From GWB1-54-5 sp035290085 (GTDB lineage Bacteria; Patescibacteriota; Gracilibacteria; Peribacterales; Peribacteraceae), in the NCBI GenBank assembly GCA_035290085.1, contig DATDVK010000069.1:1-14964 (forward strand): a stretch of DNA of 14,964 nt, read 5' to 3'. Shown here one piece after another: positions 1 to 7,517 of the stretch (within the stretch, counting starts at the first letter, position 1; each line of letters begins with the position of its first letter). The position numbers and the translations under genes are program-made. The notes beneath the pieces were generated by a model. That model did not search any database. It was given only the letters and a program-made list of their open reading frames with translations, and was not told the origin of the DNA.

Positions 1-842
1 TGGCTGGTGGTCGAAGGCGCCTGTTCCTCGCGGAGGAGGCGCGCCGAATTCGTATGCAGCAGAACAGAGGGATTCCAGGCGCTGTGCTCATCCGCAATCC
101 GCGCGGCGAGCCAGAGGCAGGCCGGGCAGTCGCTCTGCGACGGATTTGCAAGGGAAGCGATGCCTGTAAAATCCCGCGTGAAGAGCGTATGAGCTGTTTC
201 TTCATCGGCGGCGTCCGCCTCGGAGAGCCGCAGGTCATGGGAGAAGTCGCTGCTGACGAGCAGAACACCTCCTTCCTCCGCTATGTGTCCGAGAAGGGAG
301 AGGAGCTCATTCTGGTGTGCCTTCCAGTCCGGTCTCTGTGCGAGCACCACGGGTGTGACCCTGGTGCCGGGGAGCAAGTGGGACAGGAAAGGAATGACGG
401 CTGTGATGCCGTGTTCGCGGCGGAAGATCTCCCGGTCCACATGGACAAGCGGGGAAGCACGCAGAATTTTCAGGGCATCATCATCTGCTTCTGTGGTACC
501 GAGTGAACTGCGAAAGCGCACTGCCGCGGTGCAGAGGAGGGCGGGACAGGCGTTGAAATGGTCGGGAGAGAGAAGGAGGACGGAAGAAGGAGGATCCGAT
601 GTGAGCGCCCGTATCCCTGCCGCGATGGTGATTGCGGCAGGGAGATGGTGCGGGATGATCACAACCGGCACGGAGGGGGTTTTCCCTGCCGGCGGAAGAT
701 GCCCGGCTTCGTACATGCCTCCGAATATTTGTTGCAGAACAGTGGGTCCGAGGGGGAGCTCGATGGTTGCCGCAGTGTCTCTCTGCCCGCAACCTGCCAA
801 GAGGAAGAAGGTAGCGGCGAGAGCGGCTGAGTGTCTCTTCAC
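1..842 (-). CDS. MEMO-family lipoprotein (AmmeMemoRadiSam protein B-like), C-terminus cut by window edge
   Basis: I translated this by hand from a GTG at 842; 280 codons are open to the left edge, with no stop. The N-terminus is a lipoprotein signal: basic MKRH, a short hydrophobic stretch, then lipobox LAGC with Cys18. The body follows the MEMO family (Pfam PF01875) in order: IIPHH (63-66, matching the usual PHAG block), LLLSPDHFN (90-97, matching GPSHH), GTTEADDDAL (115-124), REHGITAVIPFL (142-153, matching EHSlEvqlPFL), VLLVSSDFSH (193-202, matching the SSDfsH block) and SDCPAC (237-242). His65, His95 and Cys239 or Cys242 would be the expected metal-binding positions. Perhaps 10-20 residues are missing compared with usual family length. 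Most MEMO proteins are cytoplasmic, so a lipid-anchored form is unusual. It lies 95 bases downstream of the DUF3160 lipoprotein on the same strand, probably in one operon. Its substrate is unknown. Family call fairly sure; start codon moderately sure, because no clear ribosome binding site precedes it. Confidence 0.8.
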   Translation of the reverse strand, partial: MKRHSAALAATFFLLAGCGQRDTAATIELPLGPTVLQQIFGGMYEAGHLPPAGKTPSVPVVIIPHHLPAAITIAAGIRALTSDPPSSVLLLSPDHFNACPALLCTAAVRFRSSLGTTEADDDALKILRASPLVHVDREIFRREHGITAVIPFLSHLLPGTRVTPVVLAQRPDWKAHQNELLSLLGHIAEEGGVLLVSSDFSHDLRLSEADAADEETAHTLFTRDFTGIASLANPSQSDCPACLWLAARIADEHSAWNPSVLLHTNSARLLREEQAPSTTS

Positions 843-876
843 CCGGCTTCGTTCCGCGGGTGCGGGACTTCGCCGG
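843..876 (-). other. Inverted repeat directly upstream of the MEMO GTG start
   Basis: CCGGC (843-847) pairs with GCCGG (872-876), and inner bases TCCGC (852-856) pair imperfectly with GCGGGA (862-867), giving an imperfect GC-rich hairpin that ends at the base next to the GTG start on the minus strand. It could attenuate read-through from the DUF3160 gene or limit ribosome access. It has no T-tract on the minus strand, so it is not a canonical terminator. Confidence 0.4.
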
Positions 877-913
877 GTTTCGCTTGTCGTGCCGGAAGTG
901 TTTGCGAAAGATG

Positions 914-927
914 CCCCAATCGTGGGG
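914..927 (-). other. Short hairpin after the DUF3160 stop
   Basis: CCCCA (914-918) and TGGGG (923-927) form a 5-bp stem with a 4-base loop, 10 bases past the DUF3160 stop codon on the minus strand. The bases after it on that strand (CATCTTTCGC) are a poor T-tract. At best it is a weak terminator or a pause site, which fits co-transcription with the MEMO gene. Confidence 0.3.
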
Positions 928-937
928 TCAGGGAGCT

Positions 938-3505
938 TCAGCGCGATGGGAAGAGCGGGGAATACCAATGGTTGAGCGCAGGCCAAGTCGCGAGGTCCGT
1001 GTACTGGAATGGCGCAAACATATCATCGCCGACGTAGAATCGTTCCTGCCACCCTTCGTCCGTGAGCCGCTTGCCTCCGAGGAGCTCCGTGAATTCAAAG
1101 TGGGAGTAGGTGAATCCTATCGCGAGCCTCGGGCCATTGCTGTCTTTGACTGCGACCAGAATGACGTACGGCACGCCGGTACCCTGGTAGAGGATGCGAT
1201 GTTCATAGGAGGAATCGCCTCCCGTGTGCACATCGGCCACGAGGGCCGCTCTCTTGTCCTTCGCGGGGAGCACAGGACCTTCCACCGGCCTCGGGAGAGC
1301 CCGGTCGAGGCTGTCCACGAGTCCGCGGCGCAGCGTTTCCCAGTCGCTATCGGTGATCTCGTACCAGATGCACGTTCCGTTTGGCTGTTCTATGTCCGCA
1401 TCGCGGTGCTCCTGCACGTTCTCGATGAGTGCGGTATTGGCAAGCTCTCTATCCGTGTAAGCGATGACTTGTTCCATGGTACTGATGTACGCAGTCAGCG
1501 GGTCGAAATTCTGGAGTGTGAAGCCGAGGTTCCTGAGCCCCGTGAGCGTGCGCTGCGCCAGGGAGTGCAGCCGCCGGTACGCGAGCGGCTGGGGTTCGAT
1601 GTAGGCCTTGGGAGCGTCGGGCACCTTGCGGGAATCGCAGGCGCCCCCTCCGCCCTTCTCCGCAAACGATTGCTTTGCGTAGAGCAGGACGGCATGGCGC
1701 ATTTCTGTCCAGAAACCGGCGGCGGTCATCAGCGTCTTCGCCGGCCAGTCCTCATTCTGCATGAAACGCGGCAGGAGGGATTGGTGTTCCCGTTCCCACT
1801 CAAAGAGTCCCCGGATCGTCCAGAGAGCAGTGGTGTAGGCGTTCTCGCGCCACTGTTTCTGCGTCAGGGCGGCGTTCTCTGCTTCCAGTTCCTGGAGTGC
1901 TTTTTCGATGGCCGCGCCATTGTCCGGTGTGCGAAAATCGAGGGTCGGGATCATCTGTCGCGCGTAGTCCGAACCGAGGAGAGCCATCACTTCAAGAGAG
2001 GAGGCCATGGGAGGCAGCTTCGCCGGGTAACCGGGAAGGGGAGCCTCGTCCCCCTGCGTCAGGAAATCCGTCCAGTAGGAGTCGAGGATGAATTTTCCGC
2101 TGAAGAAGCGCATGCCGGAAGTCGCAGCGGTGACATCCGCGGACTGCACTTCCCCGACAGACGGGTACTGCGCCGCGATGCTCTTGATTCTCGGCTGCTT
2201 CGCTTTGAGGAGGTACTGGCGGATCTCCGCAGCCTGGTCACTCTTGCCCTTCGTCTCTTCGAGGGCCCGGAGGTAATCGGCGGGCATCAGGTCATCGCTG
2301 ACTCCCACGAGGAAGTTGATGGTGGATTCCAGGAGATTGTAGCTCCTGAGGTGTTCCGGATGCTCGGCGAGAAGCTGGCTGATGGCGAACGCGTACTCCG
2401 TGAGCTGGTCGCTCCGCACGAAGAACGGCAGCTGGATGTACCAGTTCATTGCCCGGAAGTACTGCCGGCGGAAGGAACTGCCCGTGTAGTGGCTGCGCGG
2501 CGTGAACTGCGTGAAGTCCACAGAGAATACGATTCCGGTCTGTGCTGCATACTCCTCGTATTCGGGTTTGAAGATGGAGGGGATGTCCGGTCCCTGCGGC
2601 TCGAAGATATTGTGAATATCCTGAAGCACCTGCGATTTACTCTCTTCATCCAGCCCGAGATTCCCGATGAATGCTGCCGCCCTCTGCTCCGTATCGGCTG
2701 CTTTGTCCTCTTTTTCAAATGTTTCCCGCACTGCCACAGGGTCACGCGCAACGCCGTTCGCGTCCACGTAGCTTCCCGCCGTGAGCGGCGGGATGGCGGT
2801 GGAGAAGAGTGCATGGGGTACCGCGAAGTAATTCCGTACTTTCCGCCATTTCATGCGCTCGGCATCATCATCCGCCTCCTCAAGCTTCTGTGCTGCCGCT
2901 TCGTAGAATGTCCCGCTGATCGTGCGCATTGCCGGAGCGAAGACGGTGTTCTCCATCTCTTTAATGAGTTCCGTGGCGAGGAGCGTGTACGAGTGCAGGA
3001 AGATATCCGCACTCCAGAAGAGCGTGTTGGCCTGTGTCCGTGACTTCGCATCGGTGCCTGCGACTGCGTTGTAGAGTCCGAGGAATTCCCTTCCTCGCTC
3101 ATCGGTGAGCTTGGGGAGGATGGTGGTCTCAGGGAGGCGCTTGAGAAGGAACTTCCTCCGTGCGAGGAGATCCTGCTCTTCTTCGCTCAGGGTGATGCCG
3201 TAGGCTTCCGTGATGGCCGCAATGTTCTTCACCTCTTCGAGCGGGAAATCCGCTGCGAGTGCAGGGTTGATGGTAAAAGATGGCTCTTCGTATGGCACGT
3301 CGTCTTCGAAGGCCGCCGCATCCGCCGTATCCACCCCCCCAATGATGAAATCCGCAGCTTTCGGGAATTTCCCCACGTCTCCAGACACAGAGGCATCTTC
3401 TTCTCCTCGCGTCCCGGGTGTCTCCACTGGTGGCACTGCCGGGTTGCAGGCGGAGAGGAGGAGAGCGAAGAGAAGGAAGGGGGCTGTGGCGTTCTTTAAA
3501 TGCAT
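938..3505 (-). CDS. DUF3160 family lipoprotein
   Basis: Encodes 855 residues from ATG 3505. The reading frame is open further upstream to 3592, but ATG 3505 puts a clean lipoprotein signal at the N-terminus (MHLKNA, hydrophobic FLLFALL, lipobox LSAC with Cys20) and sits 9 bases after a TATAAT box. The mature protein starts with a Pro/Glu/Asp-rich linker typical of surface lipoproteins. The C-terminal part has the DUF3160 (PF11369) signature: ADVHTG at about 757-762, a beta-rich stretch with FTYSHFEF at about 798-805, and RLTDEGW at 813-819. The rest is mostly alpha-helical with many acidic and aromatic residues. The function of the family is unknown, and no catalytic motif is evident. It is the first gene of a probable operon with the MEMO-like lipoprotein downstream, so both likely act on the cell surface. 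It ends in TGA. Family call is strong; role is not known. Confidence 0.88.
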   Translation of the reverse strand: MHLKNATAPFLLFALLLSACNPAVPPVETPGTRGEEDASVSGDVGKFPKAADFIIGGVDTADAAAFEDDVPYEEPSFTINPALAADFPLEEVKNIAAITEAYGITLSEEEQDLLARRKFLLKRLPETTILPKLTDERGREFLGLYNAVAGTDAKSRTQANTLFWSADIFLHSYTLLATELIKEMENTVFAPAMRTISGTFYEAAAQKLEEADDDAERMKWRKVRNYFAVPHALFSTAIPPLTAGSYVDANGVARDPVAVRETFEKEDKAADTEQRAAAFIGNLGLDEESKSQVLQDIHNIFEPQGPDIPSIFKPEYEEYAAQTGIVFSVDFTQFTPRSHYTGSSFRRQYFRAMNWYIQLPFFVRSDQLTEYAFAISQLLAEHPEHLRSYNLLESTINFLVGVSDDLMPADYLRALEETKGKSDQAAEIRQYLLKAKQPRIKSIAAQYPSVGEVQSADVTAATSGMRFFSGKFILDSYWTDFLTQGDEAPLPGYPAKLPPMASSLEVMALLGSDYARQMIPTLDFRTPDNGAAIEKALQELEAENAALTQKQWRENAYTTALWTIRGLFEWEREHQSLLPRFMQNEDWPAKTLMTAAGFWTEMRHAVLLYAKQSFAEKGGGGACDSRKVPDAPKAYIEPQPLAYRRLHSLAQRTLTGLRNLGFTLQNFDPLTAYISTMEQVIAYTDRELANTALIENVQEHRDADIEQPNGTCIWYEITDSDWETLRRGLVDSLDRALPRPVEGPVLPAKDKRAALVADVHTGGDSSYEHRILYQGTGVPYVILVAVKDSNGPRLAIGFTYSHFEFTELLGGKRLTDEGWQERFYVGDDMFAPFQYTDLATWPALNHWYSPLFPSR

Positions 3506-3514
3506 AGTGAGGGA

Positions 3515-3520
3515 ATTATA
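3515..3520 (-). promoter_or_regulatory. -10 box for the DUF3160 lipoprotein gene
   Basis: A perfect TATAAT on the minus strand ends 9 bases before ATG 3505. The expected transcription start therefore lies 1-3 bases from the start codon, making the mRNA effectively leaderless. No Shine-Dalgarno sequence lies between. The -35 position (3538-3543, TGGCGG) is poor. Confidence 0.5.
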
Positions 3521-3577
3521 CGTACGCACCGTTCTTCCCGCCATCACTGAAGCTTTGAAATGTATTCCGTGCCCTCG

Positions 3578-3587
3578 AAGCATGCTT
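3578..3587. promoter_or_regulatory. 10-bp perfect palindrome in divergent promoter region
   Basis: AAGCATGCTT is a perfect palindrome midway between the divergent DUF3160 and giant amidotransferase-like genes. It could be an operator for either promoter. A palindrome this short also occurs by chance, so the call rests only on its position. Confidence 0.2.
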
Positions 3588-3645
3588 TGCACCCCCGACT
3601 CTGCGTCTTTTCATACTTCCGCTCACTCACGCGGATGCTGAGAAA

Positions 3646-3675
3646 TTGACAAATTCACAATAAATAGTATATATA
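3646..3675 (+). promoter_or_regulatory. Sigma70-type promoter of the 1276-residue protein gene
   Basis: A consensus -35 TTGACA (3646-3651) is followed by an AT-rich run holding TATATA at 3668-3673 (spacer 16) or 3670-3675 (spacer 18). The start site would fall around 3680-3684, only 3-7 bases before ATG 3687. The intervening bases are pyrimidine-rich with no ribosome binding site, so the transcript is predicted to be leaderless or nearly so. Confidence 0.65.
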
Positions 3676-3686
3676 TCCCCTTTACT

Positions 3687-6600
3687 ATGCATACGTCTCC
3701 GGAGGCAAACGATGGGGGTTCTGCTGCTCCGAAAGGGGCAGAAGCACTCCTTGCCCGGGCAGACACCGCTCTCCAGGAAGAAGTGCTCCGCCTCCTCGCT
3801 GGGCCGGAGAGTCAGGAACGCCGGGAGCACCTCTTTGCCATTGGCGCACTCCCAACGGCATCGAGTGACTGTGCAGCAGTGCAGGAGTGGATTTTGACCA
3901 CGTTCCATGAGTGCAACGAACTCACAGATGAGCAGGAAGAAACCGGGGAGGGAATACACAGGTATCAGGAGCTGGCGAATCTTCTCTGCCTCGCGGGTAT
4001 CGCCATACCCATCACCTTCCGTGACTGGAAAGTGGACAGGGTGGCGGAAGCCGAGCAGCGGTGGGGACTCCGGGAGGGAGGAACTGCAATACTTGAAGAG
4101 CTGCTTGTTGAGCAGTGTGCGCCGCCCGTGTATGCACGGCAGCCTACGAGAATCCACCTCCACAAAGGTCCCGGGAATGGGCAACTCATGCACCATCTCC
4201 GTACGGAGTCCGGGTACATGGAGGAGGTGGGTGTGGGGGACCGGTTGTACTTCACTATCGAGAGTGTGCTCCTGCAGTACGTTCGTTCCGAGAGGAGAGA
4301 GGATCCCATGGTGCGACAGATCATTGCCACTCTCTCCCAGGCATTGCAGGGTGCTCTGCATGAGCAGTGGTTTGAGCCTGTGCACGATGAGAATGGCATC
4401 ATCCAGCGCTGGCAGCCAAGGGGGTTTGTCTGCGATCTCAATGACATCTTCCCGCTCCTCGCGCATCCCCAGGAGTGGCTGCCAAACATCTACAAGAAAA
4501 TGATGAAGGCTCTCTACAGAGCCTCGGAGGAATTTGAGGACGATAGGATAGACATGGTTCCCCATGCTGCCCAGGAGTACATCGTGCAGCTTGCAGACTG
4601 TGAAGTTGATTACGCGCAGGCGCAGTGCCAGAGGATCCAGGCGCTGCACAGCAAAGTCGTTGCCGCTATGAAGAAGGGAGATGAACAATCGTTGGAACCT
4701 TCGGTCCATGAGTTCTGGCTCATTACCGGCCACATGTTGCGGGACGTTTCTTCCTTGGCAGATCTCTCTGCAAAGATTCTGGAGACACTGAACACTGAGA
4801 AAGAAGCCATGAGGCAGAGGCGGGTGCAAGACTCCCCTGCGAGGAAACTCGTCGATCTGAAACAGGGAGTGGACAAAAGAGTTCAGAGACTCCATGCACT
4901 GCGGGTGAGGGTTCCCAGAGCCGTCTCATCTGCGGACGTAGAAGCGTTGGCTGCGGATTTTGCCGCTATTGCAGAGCATCCCAGTCTTCCCGGTGGGGGA
5001 TGGACGCATGCACTGCTGGCGAATGCTATTGAGGGGGAGATAGCGAGATACCAAGAGCAGTCACGAGGATTCAGGCGGCAGATCCAGGCAGCGAGGAAGA
5101 GAGAGGGAGAAGTGAGGGACCATGCCCAACAAACAGCCACGGCCTCGGAGAAGCTCCAGGAAATCTTCACAGATGAATTTGCAACAGAAATTACAGAGCA
5201 TGAGCAGTACGAGGATCCGGAGTACCGGAAGAAAGGTGTCCGGATTGACCTGAATCGCTCCGGGCCCGTGATGCACTTCCGGCAGTTCATTCCCGGCCGC
5301 TTTACCTCAACTCTCGGCCAGGTGCCTCCTGAGAGCTGCCTGCTCATTTCTGCCAGCCGTGCAGACTCCCATGAACCTTCCACGCCGCTCAAGGGGTTCA
5401 CGGGGCTGACGATCAACTTGGAAGATGCACCCGGTGAATTTGAAGAGGATGTGGGGTTCACCCTTGACCTTCTCGCGCCGGGTGGCGTGTACCTCACAGA
5501 CGGACACCGCCAGTCCTTCACCCGGATAGACCGCTTCGAGGAAATTATGCGGGCGGTCAAAGGGAGAGATGATTTCCGGGTGACGCTTGTGGTTGATCGT
5601 GCAACGCACGTTCCCCGTTCCGTTCTTGTGCAGAGGAAACATCCGGAGCGGGGGTACCGTAGTGAGAGTGATCTTGCGATGCCTTTCAACGAGGAGGAGG
5701 TCTCCTTCGTTCCGTGTGATCACATGATGCGCAGGCGTCCGGATCTCTTCGTGGAGAGAGTCATTCGCCGCCAGATTGATGCCATTGCAGGAGGAAACGC
5801 ACAGGCATTTAAAGACTGCCAGCAACACATTGGTGATGACAGGGACCGCAGCATTCGGCGGGTGGCGACGGCGAACCTCGCACGGCATCTTGACCTCGTA
5901 GATCCGGGATTGCTGGAGCTCACGCGGCAGAGAGTGTGTGGGGTTGTGGGTGATTCTTTTGCTTCAGGAGCTTCCTATGGCGAGCACCTCCGCCGCCCGT
6001 TGAGAGTGAGTCCAAAGAAGATAGAGGGGCAGAGTTTCTTCGGGCTCTCCGGTATCCTCATGGAGGCTTGCGGAGTGAGAAAGGATGCTCCTGCAGAGGT
6101 GCGCCAGATGTACGAGAGTGAGCTCTTCCATGCTTTAGCTGCACGGGTTTGTCGTGCGGCGCATGGAGAGCAGCCTTCCGATGCTTCCCTCACAGATCAG
6201 GAGTACACCGCGTGGAAGCAAGAGGCATGCCAGCATGCGGGGAATGTGGAACTTCACGAGGAGCCCTTACTTACTGCGAGGGATGTGCGTGAGATCATTG
6301 TGCACATGGGGCAGGATCTGCGTGAGCGGGTCAGGCAGCTCATTGGTGTGCAGGAGCCGGTGACGGTGGGGAGGGGGCTCGAAACGTTCCGCCAGGGGTA
6401 CCTCCATGTTGCACCGCGTATCGGAGATCCCATTACACGCACCAATGCGCACTGCGAATTCCCGATTGCGAGGCTCGCGACGAACCACGAATTCGGCACA
6501 GAAAAAATGCAGGAACTCGAAGGCGCAAAAATACGGCAGATCCGGGAGCATCTGCAGCAGATACGGCTCATGACAGGAAATGCTCCGATCCAGCTCATTC

Positions 6601-7517
6601 TCTTCCAGGACTGCGGAACGAATCTCTTCCTCGAGAGAGAAATACGCCGCATTGTAGGAGAGGAGAACTACAGTGACTTCGTTGCGAATATCAACATTTG
6701 TTTTGAACATGAGAAGGGCATAGATCATCTTGTGACGAATTTTCAGAGACAGGATGAAGAAAAACTTCAGGAGCTTTCTACAAAAGGTGTCATCTTCATC
6801 GTGGGCGGGAGCTGGTTTAATCCGGATGATCCGTACGGCCAGTTCTTCCAGCAGACGTACGGCAAACTGATCCACAGCGCTCTCGCGACCCAAGGATCAC
6901 CGGCGAGAGGGCTCTTCATCTGCTTCGGGCACCAGAATATGATGGATCTCATCGGAGAAGCACATAGGGGGCAGTTGCCGGATGTGCGCTCCGGGCCCGG
7001 AGCGCTGGAATTCTGCCCCACGCCGGTACATGTGAGAGATGCGAGGCATCCTCTCTTCCGGGACTGCCCTTCGCGGTTCACACTCATGAACACGCATGGC
7101 AGACATGTGGGCGGGTTGGACAATATCCAGGGGAGTGGACAGAGGTACGTGCGTCCTGTTGCATTCAGTGAGCTCACCGGCCTTCCCATTATGTGTGACC
7201 TGTATCAGGGAAAAGCCTACAGCATGCAGACACATCCTGAAGTGGATCTCGTAACCGAACGGGACAGGGACCGCGTTATGGACGAGGTGGATGTGCAGGG
7301 AGCGGGCATCATGGAGACGTACAATGTGGGAACAAGACGCTTGCGGACGATGTGGACCGAAACGAGCGGGCACCTGCAGGCGAATGCAGGAGGGCACATT
7401 CTCACCAATGCGCTCCTTGGGCTTTCTGCGGACATTCCCATCCACGGCAGGCCCGGGAAGGACAGGAAGAGCAGGGAAGAATTATTCAGACGCGGATGGG
7501 GCAGGCGGTCTCGATGA
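3687..7517 (+). CDS. Giant multidomain protein with C-terminal class I glutamine-amidotransferase-like domain
   Basis: Encodes 1276 residues. I do not recognise the full-length family. Residues 1-430 are helical with no known motif. About 436-512 are Arg/Glu/Gln-rich and probably coiled coil. About 517-650 form an alternating alpha/beta stretch with LLAPGGVYLTDGH (596-608), which recalls the late strands of a SAM-methyltransferase fold, but the glycine-rich SAM motif is not obvious. From about 968 to 1200 the chain follows a class I glutamine amidotransferase: first strand QLILFQD (969-975), oxyanion-type GG (1040-1041), nucleophile elbow FICFGHQ with Cys1079, and HPE with His1183 and Glu1185. 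The Cys-to-His spacing of 104 suits the family, so the triad is intact. No signal peptide or membrane segment is seen, so it should be cytoplasmic. It is transcribed alone from a strong promoter, and its 3' end overlaps the convergent PAS gene by 36 bases. The acceptor substrate is unknown. The domain call is fairly sure; overall function is open. Confidence 0.8.
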   Translation: MHTSPEANDGGSAAPKGAEALLARADTALQEEVLRLLAGPESQERREHLFAIGALPTASSDCAAVQEWILTTFHECNELTDEQEETGEGIHRYQELANLLCLAGIAIPITFRDWKVDRVAEAEQRWGLREGGTAILEELLVEQCAPPVYARQPTRIHLHKGPGNGQLMHHLRTESGYMEEVGVGDRLYFTIESVLLQYVRSERREDPMVRQIIATLSQALQGALHEQWFEPVHDENGIIQRWQPRGFVCDLNDIFPLLAHPQEWLPNIYKKMMKALYRASEEFEDDRIDMVPHAAQEYIVQLADCEVDYAQAQCQRIQALHSKVVAAMKKGDEQSLEPSVHEFWLITGHMLRDVSSLADLSAKILETLNTEKEAMRQRRVQDSPARKLVDLKQGVDKRVQRLHALRVRVPRAVSSADVEALAADFAAIAEHPSLPGGGWTHALLANAIEGEIARYQEQSRGFRRQIQAARKREGEVRDHAQQTATASEKLQEIFTDEFATEITEHEQYEDPEYRKKGVRIDLNRSGPVMHFRQFIPGRFTSTLGQVPPESCLLISASRADSHEPSTPLKGFTGLTINLEDAPGEFEEDVGFTLDLLAPGGVYLTDGHRQSFTRIDRFEEIMRAVKGRDDFRVTLVVDRATHVPRSVLVQRKHPERGYRSESDLAMPFNEEEVSFVPCDHMMRRRPDLFVERVIRRQIDAIAGGNAQAFKDCQQHIGDDRDRSIRRVATANLARHLDLVDPGLLELTRQRVCGVVGDSFASGASYGEHLRRPLRVSPKKIEGQSFFGLSGILMEACGVRKDAPAEVRQMYESELFHALAARVCRAAHGEQPSDASLTDQEYTAWKQEACQHAGNVELHEEPLLTARDVREIIVHMGQDLRERVRQLIGVQEPVTVGRGLETFRQGYLHVAPRIGDPITRTNAHCEFPIARLATNHEFGTEKMQELEGAKIRQIREHLQQIRLMTGNAPIQLILFQDCGTNLFLEREIRRIVGEENYSDFVANINICFEHEKGIDHLVTNFQRQDEEKLQELSTKGVIFIVGGSWFNPDDPYGQFFQQTYGKLIHSALATQGSPARGLFICFGHQNMMDLIGEAHRGQLPDVRSGPGALEFCPTPVHVRDARHPLFRDCPSRFTLMNTHGRHVGGLDNIQGSGQRYVRPVAFSELTGLPIMCDLYQGKAYSMQTHPEVDLVTERDRDRVMDEVDVQGAGIMETYNVGTRRLRTMWTETSGHLQANAGGHILTNALLGLSADIPIHGRPGKDRKSREELFRRGWGRRSR

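Noticed and set aside
54..975. Overlapping plus-strand open frames at the left end
   Set aside because: Low-complexity Arg/Gly/Glu composition; the minus strand reads through as a MEMO-family protein with matching motifs in order.
860..3043. Plus-strand open frame of about 727 codons opposite the DUF3160 gene
   Set aside because: Arg/Gly/Val-rich composition without any motif; the minus frame carries the lipobox and DUF3160 signatures. It is the antisense shadow of a GC-rich gene.
3627..4895. Minus-strand open frame of about 422 codons under the giant amidotransferase-like gene
   Set aside because: No family motif, Leu/His/Pro/Cys-rich shadow composition, and it opposes a gene with a clear promoter and a GATase domain.
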